Shown piece by piece: positions 43,297-54,631 of a stretch of 64,000 nucleotides of DNA. Position numbers and translations under genes: made by a program. The DNA lies in assembly GCA_947632035.1 (NCBI GenBank), contig CANRNR010000001.1:62001-126000 (forward strand), in the 5' to 3' direction. Below the pieces are notes generated by a model. It saw only the letters and a program-made list of their open reading frames with translations, was not told where the DNA came from and did not search any database. Source of the stretch: an uncultured Clostridia bacterium (GTDB lineage: Bacteria > Bacillota > Clostridia > TANB77 > CAG-508). Within the stretch, counting starts at the first letter, position 1; each line of letters starts with the position of its first letter.

Positions 43297-46200
43297 TCAA
43301 ATTACAATTTCTATATGATGAACTTCTCCATTAGTATTAAGGAGTGCTTGCTTTTCTTCTATTTCTTTTCCATCTAAAATAAACTTTTCTACTCCAGTAT
43401 TTTTTCCATTTGGATTCTTTACAGTTATGTTATAAATACTATTTCCATACTTATATTGCATTGAGTATTCTTTCCAATCGTTTGGTATACACGGATTAAT
43501 TTTAAGTTTATTTTTTTCTATTCTTAGTCCTAGCAAATATTTAATTCCTGCTTCATACATCCAGCTTGCTGAACCAGTATACCAAGTCCAGCCACCTCTA
43601 CCTGCTAAATTCTTCTGTCCATAGATGTCTGCAGATATAACATATGGTTCTACTTTATATTTATTTGCTGCTTCTTTAGTTCTGCTGTGCTCTATTGGGT
43701 TTATCATTCTATAATATTCTCCTGCTTTGTTTCCAAAGCCTAGTATTGCTTCTGCAATAATTGCCCAAATTGCAGCATGTGTGTATTGTCCACCATTTTC
43801 TCTTGTTCCTGGAAGATATGCTTTAATGTAGCCTGGCTTTAAATTTCCATTTTCAAATGGAGGGTCTAATAATTTTATAATTCCATTTTCTGTGTCTATT
43901 AAATGATTTTCTAAACTTTCCATTGCAATATACTTCTTGTCATCATCTCCTGCGTTTGAAATTATAGACCAACTTTGTGCGATTCCATCTATTCTGCATT
44001 CTTCATTTTGTATGCTTCCTAATATATTTCCATCATCCATGAAGGCTCTTCTAAACCATCTTCCATCCCAACCAGCAATGTTCAGAGCATTTTTTAAATT
44101 TTCCATTATTTCTTCATAACGTTTTATTTGTTTTTCTAAATTTTTGCTTGCTGTTTCTTCTTTTTCACCTTCATTCTCTGTGTTTTTTACTTCCTCCGTT
44201 TTAATTTTTTCTAATCTTTCCTTGCAAATAGGCACCCACTTTTTCAAAATATCATAAAGGAAAAATCCAAGCCATACGCTTTCTCCTTTTCCGAAGATTT
44301 CCTACTTCACTAAATCCATCATTCCAGTCTCCTGAGCCTATTTTTGGAAGTCCATTTTCTCCAAAATCTAAGGAAATATCTATTGCTTTTTTGCAATGTT
44401 CATATATACTTTCCTTTATTTCTGATTCTGGGTAATAATCGTACTTTTCATCTACACCCTTTTCTAGTTTTTCACCTTGTAAGTATGGTACTTCAATTTC
44501 TAGAATAGATTTATCACCTGTAAATTCTAAATAATCTTCTAGAACATATACAAGCCATAACCTATCATCACTAAATCTTGTTCTTATACCTCTTACAGTA
44601 TCTTCATGCCACCAATGCTCCACATCTCCTTCTATAAACTGATGAGCAGAATGCTTAACAATTTGATTTTTCATTAAATTTGTATCTACATATTTTAATG
44701 CTATTGAATCTTGAAGTTGGTCTCTAAAACCATAAGCACCTCCAGATTGATAATAGCCTGTTTTGCCCCACATTCTTGATGTCATAACTTGGTATATAAG
44801 CCAACCATTTAGAAGTATATTATTGGATTCTAATGGTGTTTTTACTTGCAACTTTTCCGTTTTTTCTTTCCAAAATCTCTTTGTTTTTTCATATTCTTCA
44901 TACACTTTTCCCATGTTATTATATTTGTAGCTTAAATCTTGGCAGTCTATTACGCTATTTCCTACGCCAAAGGTTAGAATTACTTTTTTAGTTTCTAATG
45001 CTTCTAATTCTACTTCTATATGCATAGCAATTATTCCGTCTTGCCACAATCCATTTTGCTTATCTAAGGCTATTTGGTGAATTGCATCTGGATTATTTAA
45101 ATTCCCTTTTCCTACAAAACTTTCCTTGCTACCAGTATATGACACTATTTTTTCATTTGACGAGACAAACACTATACCTTCAAATGGTTTTTCTTCTGCA
45201 ACATTTCTCATACATATTAAGTTAGAATTTTCATAAAAATCTAATTTTAGATATCCATTATTTTTTATCTCATCTTCACCTAAAACTGGCTTAATATAAT
45301 ACATTAACTTTATTTTTTTCTTTTTTAAATCGTTATTTTCTAATTGCAATATTTGTACTTTTATATTGTCCTCTGTTGGAACAAATACATCTAGCTTTTG
45401 TGCTAAGCCTTTATTTGTATGATTATATTTTGCGTAGCCAAACCCATAAGTTATATAGTAATCATTTTCGTCAGAGCATGGGCTTACACCTAATGACCAA
45501 ATTTTTTTGTTTTCCTCATCTTGCAAATAAATTATTTCTGATGGCACATCTGTTACAGGCATATTATTCCATGAAGTTAGCCTATTTAGCCTACTATTTT
45601 TATACCAAGTATAGCCTCCCATTCCTTCTGTTACTAGTGTTCCAAAGTTTCCATTTGTTAGAATGTGGCTCCATACTGTTGGAAGTTTTTCATCTTTATT
45701 TACACGAATTAAATACTCTTTACCATCTTCTGAAAATCCACCATATTCATTGTAATATTTTAAATTCTCTAATTTTTGCCTTATTGGATTTTCTTCTACC
45801 ATCTCATAATTCTCATCTTTTGGCATTTCTTTTACTGTATCTAGATATTCTTCTTCTAATTCTTTTAAATATCTTTTTGCATTTCCATAGCTTGAATCTA
45901 TGCTTAAATTTGCCCTACATTCTAAATAATAGATTTCATCTGGTTTTAAATTTTCAAGCACAAAAATTCCCGCTTTTTGATTTTGCATATAACTAATATT
46001 TTCATTTAAAATACTGTTGAATATTCTATCTTTCAAGTGATTTTGATAGCTATACTTTTCTTCGTTTATGATTACAAGGTCTATTTTAATATTCTTCAAG
46101 TGGAAATAATGATATAGTTTTAGCATTTCTTCTACTACTTCTATATCTTCTGCCTCTTTAATTTTTACAAGTAAAATTGGCAAATCGCCTGATATTCCAT

Positions 46201-49200
46201 ATTTCCATAGTCTACTTACTGGAAGATTATTTACACTTGGGTACTGCACTTTTTTAAGTGGATTTTGCATATATAAATATCCTAAGATTTTTTGATATAA
46301 TTCTAGCTCTTTTCCATTTACACCTAAATACCTATTTTCTGCTTCTGCTTTTGCTTTTGAAAGCTCAAATTGATGCTTAACAGTTTCACTATTTGTTAAA
46401 GAATTTAATCTATTTATTACTTCCTCTTTGCTATTTCCTACTGCTAAAATGAAGTTTAAACATAAACTTTTTTCAGGTAAAATTTCAATTACTCTTTTGA
46501 AACTGATAATTGGATCTGTGGTGTATTGAATTTGCCTACTTAAAGGACTTGAATTTTGTACAGCTTTTGGAACACTTCTTAAATTTCTTCCCCAGAATTT
46601 TTCTTTGTCTATTTCATATTCCAGCTCTCCTATCATGCCACTTTCTGCGTGCATTGAAACACCTACGAATATAGGCTTTTCGCTTATACTTCTTTTCCTT
46701 CTTGTTACTAAAATTGCTTCTTCGTTTTCTAAATATTCATAATTTAAAAATAGATTATTAAAAGCTGGATGGCTGTTATCCTGTGCTTCTGTTGATAAAA
46801 TTGGCTCTAAGTAGCTTGTCACCTCAATAGTTTGTGCATCAGATGAGTGATTTGTAAGTTCAATGGTTTTAAGCTCTATTGGTTCATTTGGTGCAATAGT
46901 AGTTTTTATTGTTGTTTCAATATCTTCATCAAGCCTTATTATTTTATTTTGTGATGGTGCAAATAGAGATTGGAATTTTTCAGGCTCTTCTAAAAAGCTA
47001 CTTTTATTTGATGTCCATATTTTTTTAGTTTTTACATTTTTAAAGAAAAACAAAATTCCTTGGTCTACATCTGCATTTTTCTTGTATCTTGTTATATTCA
47101 AATCTTTATATTTGCTGTAGCCTTCTCCCTTTGCATCTGTTATAATCAAATATTCATTACCAGAAATGCTATTTATTTGTGGGACTTTGCTATTTATTTT
47201 GGTTATTTCTCTTTCTGAATAATCCATATCTTCCACATATTTTATTTTCTCAACCTTTTCTTTTTCTTCCTTGGTTAGAATAACATTTTCAGGCATTCTT
47301 TCTTGAAGTAAAATGTCTATTGCTTGAAGCTCAGGATTTTGCATAAATCTTTTTTGAAATATGTTATTTGAAAAAAGATTATTTATTGCAAGCAAAATTA
47401 AGCCCTGATGGTGAGCCATATATGTTTTTACAACTGCATATTCCTCACCTTTTTTTAGTCTTGTTGGTGTATAATCAATAGATTCATAAAATCCATATTT
47501 TTCATACATTCCATGTTTTTCTAGGTTTTTAAGATTTTTAAGCACTTGTTTTGGTGCTTCTGGAAGTGCCATTATGCTACCATAAGATGATACTACTACT
47601 TCATCTGAAAGCCCTCTTTTTAAGCCCAGCCATGGTATTCCAAAGGCTTTATATTGGTAGTTATTATTTAAGTCTTTCAAATTAAATGCAGATTCTGAAA
47701 TTCCCCATGGTACATTTAATTTTTTGGTGTATTCTCTTTGGCTCATAAGCATAAATTTGGCTGACTCGTCAAGTAAACTACCAGGGTAGCTCGGAATATT
47801 TGCATTTGGCATTAAATACTCAAACGCAGTTCCAGACCACGAAATAAGTCCCTTATATTTATTTAATATTGTAAGTGTTCTACTTAAGTTATTCCAATGT
47901 TTAGCAGGTATATCTCTTTTTGCTATTGCTATTAAGCTTGTCTGCCTTGCCTCTGATGCTAGCAAATCATAATATGAGTCTGTAAGTTTGTTTTCTTCTA
48001 CATTAAAGCCTATTGAAAATAGCCCTGTTTCTTTGTCATATAGCTTTGAAAAGTCGGTTTCAGATATTATTTTTTCTATTTTTGAAATCATGGTTTTTAT
48101 TTTTTGAATCATTATTTCTGCATTATTATTTTCTACTGCTCTTTGTTCTAATTGTTCTTTGTTTTGAAGTTTTAATTTCTCTTGTTCTTTATTGCTTTCA
48201 TTGTTAATTTTTAAGTTTTCTAAACAATTACTTCCCTTTGCTTTTTCTTCATTAATTTTCTTGCAATTCTCATTTTGTATATTTACTTTCATATTTCCTT
48301 CTACATTTTCTTGAACTTGTTTGATCGAATTTTCTAAAAATTGCTTAGTTGTATAAAGGTACCCTATTAAGTTTCCACTATCAACAGATGATACATATTT
48401 TGGTGTAAGTGGTGTTAAATCTTCTAATTGATACCAGTTATATAAATGCCCATTCCATTTTGGAAGGCTTGATATTGAATCAATCATTTTTTCCAATAAG
48501 AGAATTGTATTTTCTAAGGTTTCATATTTTAAGTCATAACTAGAAATTGTAGCAAGTAGTGCTAGTCCAATATTTGTAGGCGAAGTTCTTGTAATTACAA
48601 CCGGAATTCTATCTTCTTGGTAATTATCTGGTGGTAAAAAATGAGTTTTTTCAGTCATATTTTCTTTGAAATACTGCCATGTTCTTTTTCCCACTTCTAA
48701 TAAATAATTTTTTTCTTCATCAGTTAGCTCATCTAATTTGTTTGGCACTTTTATTTCTTTACTTATATAACAGAAAATTAAAGGTGCTATAAGCCATAAA
48801 GAAGAAATGAGGAATATAAAAATATTGCACCAATTCTGCTCTAGGAAAAATAAAAGAACATAACCCAAAACTCCTAAAACTACATTTGCCATCATATTTT
48901 TGTAATATGACTTTACATCTTTTTTCGCATTTTTTTCCGCTTCTTCTGCTGTCATCCACTCTAAAAAATTCTTTTTGCTAACTGTCATTCTATATATTGT
49001 TTTTATGCAAGCATTTAAACTAAAATAAGCTTTATCTGGAAGACTTGCTAATGCTAAAAAGCCTCTTACTATGCTTGAACGCACACCTGCTATTGTTTTT
49101 GTAAACATCTTTTGAGGCTTTTCTTCTTCCTTTTTAAATATAATTCTATTTACTATTTCTAAAATATTTGGTATTAGCAATGACACTAGGAGCAATAATA

Positions 49201-51938
49201 CAATCGGCCATATTTTTATTTTAAAAATTAAGTCTAATATACTAATATATATAAGTGAAATTACTATAAAGCTTTCATGTAAGCTTCTTATTAAGTTATC
49301 TAAAATTTTATATTTAGATAAAAAATTTATTGGATTATGCTTTTTTTCTTCCCTTTTATTAGTTATTTTATTTCCAAGCCACATTAAAATCTGCCAGTCG
49401 CCACGAATCCATCTATGAAGCCTCGCTTTAAAACTATTATATCCTACTGGATATCCATCCATTAGCATAATGTCTGAAGCAAGTCCGCATCTTAAATAGC
49501 TTCCTTCTAGTAAGTCATGGCTTAATACTGTATTTTCCGGTATTTCATTACTTAATACATCTGAAAATACCTTTACATCATATATTCCTTTTCCTGTAAA
49601 AATTCCCTCATCAAAATTATCTTGGTACACATCTGAAATTGCATTTGTGTAAGCATCTTTTCCACCTGAGCCTGCATATATTTTAGTAAATAGGCTTTTA
49701 CCTACTTCTAGCAAAGAAACACCAACTCTTGGTTGCAATATTCCGTGCCCTTCTATAACCAAGTCCTTTTTATCATTTAATACTGGTTTATTTAAAATAT
49801 GTGCCATTGCTCCAATTAGCTCTAAACCAGTATTTAAGGTTAAAACAGTATCTGCATCAAGTGTTATAATATACTTAATTTTAGGAATTTGGTTCTGAAT
49901 TTCTTTAGAATTATTTTTTATGTTTTCTTGATAATTACTGTGTTGTATTTCTTCATTTGAAATATTTTCTAAATCATCTTCTATTATATTTGAATAATCA
50001 CTTTTAGTTTTATTTTCTAGCTTTCCTTTGCAAAATCTTTCTATTGTATTTTCTAAAAATTCATTTTGAGTTTTACCCAAAATATAGTCATTAAATTGGT
50101 TTAATAAACCTCTTTTTCTTTCCCAACCTAAATAACATTCTTCCTTTGGATTCCATGTTCTTTTTCTATATAAAAAATGAAACTTAGGGAATGTGCTTTT
50201 ATACTTCTCATTTAATTCTTTTGCCTCTTTTAAACCGGTTTTTATCACTTCTTCATCAAATGGCTCTTTCTCATTTTTTCCAGCTGTGCAATCTCCTAAA
50301 AGTGCAAAATATATATTTTCACTTTTATTAGCTATATAGTAACTTTCTAATTTTTTCATTAACTTTTCTACTTTTTCCTTTGAATTTATAATTGTAGGTA
50401 TTACAACAAATGTAGCATATTCTCTTGGTACACCTTTTTCAAAATCTAACTTTGGAATTTTTTTAGGTTTTATAAACTTGCCTAAAATATATTGTTCAAT
50501 TTGCACTAAAATTACTTCCACAGGAATTAAAAGTAAAAAAACAAGCAAGCATGAAATAATTCCTATTTGGTTATATAAATAAACTGTAAAAATGCTAGAA
50601 ATTATTATTGAGAAAAATAAAAGTAGCAAGGCTACAATTCCAATTTTCTTGTTATTTCCTAACTTAATTTTCTTTTTGCCTGTAAGCTCTTCCCAAAGCT
50701 TTCCGCCTTCCATCACCTATTAAATAATATCCGACATGAGCTTGTTTGCTTTCTATACTAGCATTTTTCTCTTTTATCATACCATTTTGTGTATTTTCTT
50801 GTATTGTAGAATTTTGCACATTTTCTTTTGTCGTAGTATTTTGTGTATTTAATTCACTATTTATATCTTTAATTTCTTCCTTTGCTTGATTTGCTAAGTC
50901 CCACACTTTTTTTGCAATATAAATTTCTGAAATCTTAGTTTTTTTAGCTAATTCTTTAATAGAATTGCAATACATTACTTTTGTTTCGTAATCCATTTTT
51001 TCATATACATTTGCAGGATCTTTTCTTAAGATATCTTCAACACCATTTATTTTTTCAAAAATTTCAGCCATGCTAATTCTGCCTACATTTTTTATGCTAG
51101 TTATGGCATTTCCAACCGAAATTTTGCGAAGGGCTATATCAAAATGCTCCTTTTGAGCCACTTCTTTTACGCTCATCCCCATTTTAGCAACTTGTTCATC
51201 TAAAATCGTTAAATATGGATATGCCTTTTTTCCATATTTTTTTAAACGATATGACAAATACTCTACAAATGGGTACTTCATCTCTCCAAAGCCTTTTACC
51301 TTTGTTTTATATTCCTCTAAATGTGTAAATTGTAGTTCTTCTTTATTTTTTTGTTCCACTAATCTTTCTATCATGTTTTCAACTTTGTATTTTTGAAGCT
51401 GTGCAGAATAAATCTTTTCACATATTTCTCTTATGTTTTCTATTAAAACAATTTGAAGAAAAAGTGGAATATTCCATATTTCTTCCATATTTAAAGTTTT
51501 TCTTCTTTGATATGCTTGGAGATATTTAGTTAAAGTTTTTACATCTATTTTGTTATCACTATAATTTACGATTTCATTTGCAAGCACATAAATTCTAGCA
51601 AATCCTGCATTTGCACCATTTGCTATACCTAAAAAATTTATATATTCTTTTTGTTTTAAATTGTTTTTTATAGTCTTTACTGTTTGCTCTATTATATAGT
51701 AATTATCTAAAATCCACTCTCCTGCTGGATGAATAGGAATTTTTAATTTTATATGTTCATTTAATAATTGATATACCTCAGTAATTACTTCAAAATTTTC
51801 TTCTAACCTTGGTATTGGGTAAGTATTCTTATCTGAATTTGGTTTTAAGCTATGGTCCGATGCTATTTTTTCTAAATATTGCTCTAATCCACTTTCTCCT
51901 AAAATAGCTCCGTTTCCATTTAAAATTTTATATTCCAT
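43297..51938 (-). CDS. Cyclic beta-glucan synthase-like protein (GT84/GH94, NdvB type) with two +1 frameshifts at CGG
   Basis: Three consecutive reading frames join into one protein of about 2,879 residues, the usual NdvB size. Part 1 (51938 to about 50706) is an N-terminal domain with IPIHPAGEWILDNYYIIEQ, ending VGYYLIGDGR. At CGG (complement of 50703-50705), omitting C continues into GKLWEELTGKKK, membrane helices, a GT2-like synthase (ITLDADTVLTL, ARLHRWIRGDWQ), an Asn/Lys/Glu-rich linker, a glycoamylase-like domain and GH94 modules, up to GSGDWNDGFSEVGNL. At CGG (complement of 44291-44293), omitting C restores GKGESVWLGFFLYDIL and the C-terminal GH94 part, ending at 43297. Such enzymes polymerise and cyclise beta-1,2-glucan from UDP-glucose. 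Confidence 0.85.
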
Positions 51939-52124
51939 TAAAAAAATTTCCACTCCTTGTTTTCATACATTTATATGTATTTTCTCCAAAGAGTGGAAAT
52001 ATATTCATTTTATATGAATTTTTAGATTAAAAGCTCTTATTTACCTATTTTTCAAGCTTATTCGTTCGTCACTTTTTGAGTAAATTCGACATATACTTAT
52101 TAAAAATTTACACCTTCACTATAC

Positions 52125-52158
52125 AAAAAAGAGCCCCTAAAATTAAGGACTCTTTTTT
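52125..52158 (-). terminator. Terminator after the small gene at 52198
   Basis: AAAAAAGAGCCCCT pairs (two mismatches) with AAGGACTCTTTTTT, with a 6-nt loop and T tracts. Confidence 0.8.
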
Positions 52159-52197
52159 GACTTAGTATTTGTTATGACACAGACAATACTTGATTAT

Positions 52198-52326
52198 TTA
52201 GTAATGCCATCTATCAAGATCATAATCATCTTCATATTCGGCATTACTATCTTCACTAGCTATTGCCAGCAAACTGCCTATAACCAATACCAGCGCAAGG
52301 GCAATTATTTTTACTGCCTTTCCCAT
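52198..52326 (-). CDS. Small secreted or membrane-anchored peptide, 42 residues
   Basis: This short ORF starts at the ATG complementary to 52324-52326, with AAGGAGGG 8 nt upstream. The sequence is MGKAVKIIALALVLVIGSLL, then AIASEDSNAEYEDDYDLDRWHY: a basic start, a 20-residue hydrophobic segment and a strongly acidic, aromatic tail. It looks like a signal-peptide or signal-anchor peptide. Codon use (GCC, GCG, CTG) is less AT-rich than in neighbours. It has its own promoter and terminator. No family is recognised. Confidence 0.75.
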   Translation of the reverse strand: MGKAVKIIALALVLVIGSLLAIASEDSNAEYEDDYDLDRWHY

Positions 52327-52376
52327 GATGTCTACCCTCCTTTTATAATAAGTATCAGCATAATTGCTGTAAAGAT

Positions 52377-52406
52377 ATTATATCACACTTTACATAAAAA
52401 AATCAA
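52377..52406 (-). promoter_or_regulatory. Promoter of the 42-residue peptide gene
   Basis: On the minus strand, TTGATT (complement of 52401-52406) and TATAAT (complement of 52377-52382) are 18 nt apart, about 50 nt from the start codon. Confidence 0.65.
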
Positions 52407-52450
52407 TTTTTTATGTAATAATATACTTTAATTTTATAAATTATTATATA

Positions 52451-52691
52451 TTATTCACCATTTATCCATCTATCTACTTCATCAGAGCTATCATTTATAG
52501 CTTGCAAATCATTTTGAGTTGCTTCATTAGTTTTATTTTTTGCATCTTGTGCACTATCAAATAGTCCTTGTCTTCCGATTATCATGCTTATACTTACTGT
52601 TGCCAAAATTAATAATACTACAACAGTTACAATCAAAGCAATTAATGTTATTCCGTGCATTATTTATCTTATTATTTTTTAATTTTTTCAT
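52451..52691 (-). CDS. Short type IV pilin-like protein, with +1 frameshift at CGG in the leader
   Basis: The only start with a good ribosome binding site (AAGGAGG, 6-7 nt upstream) is the ATG at 52691. It gives MKKLKNNKINNA and then CGG (complement of 52653-52655). Omitting the C yields G|ITLIALIVTVVVLLILAT, a textbook prepilin cleavage site and helix, and a protein of 79 residues ending DRWING E. Without the shift the frame from the strong start has no pilin sequence, and the downstream ATG (MHGITL) lacks a ribosome binding site and a basic leader. Position 5 is Ala. The C-terminal domain is only about 40 residues. Confidence 0.8.
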
Positions 52692-52770
52692 TAGTTACCT
52701 CCTTATTTATCTAATTTATAACATATATACATACTTTTTTCAATGCCTAATTTCAAATTTAGAATAGCTA

Positions 52771-53522
52771 TTATTTTTGATAAAAATAATCCATAATTCC
52801 ATTATATATTCCCCATGCTAACTTATCTTGATAACTATCATCTAATAATTGCTTTTCTTCTTCTGGATTAGATAAAAAACCACATTCTACTATTGAAATA
52901 GGTATTTCTACATGTTTCATAATATATACTGTATCTAGTTTCATTGCCACTCTTTTATTTTCTTTTTGGATTGCATCGTTTAAATTTTCCTGTATTGTTT
53001 TTGCTAGATTCATACTTTGTTCATCATTTTGCTTATAAAAACATTGCCAGCCATAATATTGCGATTGTGGAATTTTATTTAAATGTACTGACACAAATAT
53101 ATCTGCAGAACTTTCATTTCCTATTTTAACACGATTATGTATATCCGATACCTTTTTTTCTCTTAAAGTGTTTTTATCTAAATCATATATTGCATTTTCA
53201 TCACTACGTGTTAGTATTACAGTTGCTCCACTTTGTTCCAAAAGGCTTTGAAGTTTCAATACTATTTTTAAGTTAGTTTCCGCCTCGGTTGTTCCGTGCA
53301 CTTGACTCTGCCCCCTCATCCGGCTTACCGATGACCTGCATCTAAAACTATTACTTTGTTTGATACTGGTAAACTCACAGTTTGTACTGTTTTATCCAAA
53401 TTTGACTTTCCATTAAAATTATTTTCTCCATTTAAATTTGCTGTTTTAAAAGTAAAAGCAAAAACTGCTATAAGTAAAATTCCACTAATAATTGCTATTC
53501 TTTTTTTACTTATTATAATCAT
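52771..53522 (-). CDS. cwlD: N-acetylmuramoyl-L-alanine amidase CwlD-like, with two +1 frameshifts at CGG
   Basis: The start at 53522 has GGAG 6-7 nt upstream. After a membrane anchor (about 8-25) the zero frame reads VIVLDAGH, CGG, TAA. Omitting the C (complement of 53328-53330) gives GHGKPDEGAESSA. A second CGG (complement of 53294-53296) then needs the same treatment to give GTTEAETNLKIVLKLQ. With both corrections the protein is about 249 residues, with the amidase_3 motifs LDAGHG (zinc His), E-x-x-x-N-L, VSVHLNK (zinc His) and VECGFLSN (catalytic Glu). CwlD acts on spore-cortex peptidoglycan in Bacillus and Clostridia. Confidence 0.85.
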
Positions 53523-53606
53523 ATAACTCTCCATTCTTACTTATAAAAAAATATTTTTTACTATATTATTCTAATTATATTTTTGTAGAACTAAAACCAA
53601 ACAAAA

Positions 53607-53636
53607 AAAATTGCAAACTTTTATATTTGCAATTTT
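53607..53636 (-). terminator. Terminator of the GGDEF gene
   Basis: A perfect 11-bp stem AAAATTGCAAA / TTTGCAATTTT has an 8-nt loop and T tracts. Confidence 0.85.
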
Positions 53637-53671
53637 TATTAATTTTATAATCTTATTTACTTATTATCTTT

Positions 53672-54595
53672 TTATTTTTTTCTTCTGTCAATTGCATATG
53701 TACTTCCCGGTGTCGTTTTTGCTAAGTGCTTTACTTGTGCTGCAACTTCACCTATTTCTAGTACATTTTTAAATCTGCCCTTATCTGCAATTACAACACC
53801 TATTGAAATTGTTGTTAATGGGAACTGTTCTAAAATACATTTTCTATTAGGAACTTCTAAGTACCCTCTTTCTATATCTTCTTCATTGAAGAATTTAACA
53901 ACACCATTATCAAATTCAAGTATAATATTTTGACAAGTTTCTTCGCAATTTATATGTGATGTAATTGCTACAAAATCGTCTCCTCCTATATGTCCTACAA
54001 AATTATCTTCCTCTGAATCTGTTAGATGACTTTGTATGCATTTTGCAGTAAATTTAATTATTTCGTCTCCGTTTAAAAATCCATAAACATCATTATATGC
54101 TTTGAAATTATCTAAATCAACATATAAAATAGCAAAATCTTCTTTATTTAATAAGCGTTTCTTCATTTCTGCATGAATTTGTACATTTCCTGGTAATCCT
54201 GTAAGTGGACTTACTCTACGATTTGTATCAAGTAATCGGATTATATTTTTTACAGTATAATATAAATATTCTTCATCAATTGGTGATTTAATATAATGTT
54301 CTACACAAGATTTTAAAATTTCAAGTCTATGTGTTTTATCTTTGTTAGAAGAAATTACAATTATTGGTGTAATAGTGTTATCTTCATTTTTTCTAATTTT
54401 CTCACAAAGTTCTATTGAGCTTTCATTTATCTCGTCTTCGTTTATGATTATTAATGAAGGAATATTTCTTAAAACATTTTCTAATTCTGTAGTTTTGGCT
54501 TTTATAAATTTATATTCAGGCTCTTTTTTAAATAACTCTACTAATTTATTTTTTAAATTATTTTTATCATCTATAATATAGATTTCTTGTGCCAT
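53672..54595 (-). CDS. GGDEF-domain protein with degenerate receiver domain
   Basis: The 307-residue protein has an N-terminal receiver-like domain (about 1-120), in which the phosphoacceptor region reads PSLIIINEDEI and so lacks the usual Asp. The linker is RRVSPLTGLPGN. The GGDEF domain has AILYVDLDNFKAYNDVYGF and the signature HIGGDDFVAI. GGDDF differs from the GG(D/E)EF consensus at the fourth position. It may be a c-di-GMP synthase, a GTP-binding sensor or inactive. c-di-GMP often regulates pili in Clostridia, a possible link to the pilus locus. Confidence 0.85.
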   Translation of the reverse strand: MAQEIYIIDDKNNLKNKLVELFKKEPEYKFIKAKTTELENVLRNIPSLIIINEDEINESSIELCEKIRKNEDNTITPIIVISSNKDKTHRLEILKSCVEHYIKSPIDEEYLYYTVKNIIRLLDTNRRVSPLTGLPGNVQIHAEMKKRLLNKEDFAILYVDLDNFKAYNDVYGFLNGDEIIKFTAKCIQSHLTDSEEDNFVGHIGGDDFVAITSHINCEETCQNIILEFDNGVVKFFNEEDIERGYLEVPNRKCILEQFPLTTISIGVVIADKGRFKNVLEIGEVAAQVKHLAKTTPGSTYAIDRRKK

Positions 54596-54631
54596 ATTTT
54601 TTCTCCTTTTACTTTTGTAATATAGTTTCTT

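Noticed and set aside
43297..44247. A separate gene starting MKKWVPICKERLEK
   Set aside because: It is the C-terminal part of the GH94 domain, continuous with the upstream frame after the CGG shift. No ribosome binding site was found.
24425..44300. Shared octamer TTCGGAAA at two frameshift sites (dusB and the 3' site of the glucan synthase-like gene) as a specific slippery motif
   Set aside because: The other sites (CATCGGTA, GCACGGAA, ATGCGGAA, AGGCGGAA) do not share the upstream bases. The common element is the CGG codon followed by A/T, so the octamer is not the signal.
45376..45996. Plus-strand 206-residue frame inside the glucan synthase-like gene
   Set aside because: It is antisense to a conserved coding region; Leu/His/Tyr-rich composition and no ribosome binding site.
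44252..50716. A separate gene starting MMEGGKLWEELTG
   Set aside because: The start lies inside the upstream coding region with no own leader, and the upstream frame joins it naturally through AGG-C-GGA to give a full-length NdvB-like protein.
52451..52660. Pilin-like gene starting at MHGITL
   Set aside because: There is no ribosome binding site and no basic leader. The start at 52691 has both and joins through CGG.
53325..53534. A short stand-alone membrane peptide ending LDAGHR
   Set aside because: It ends exactly at the amidase zinc motif and continues as CwlD in the +1 frame.
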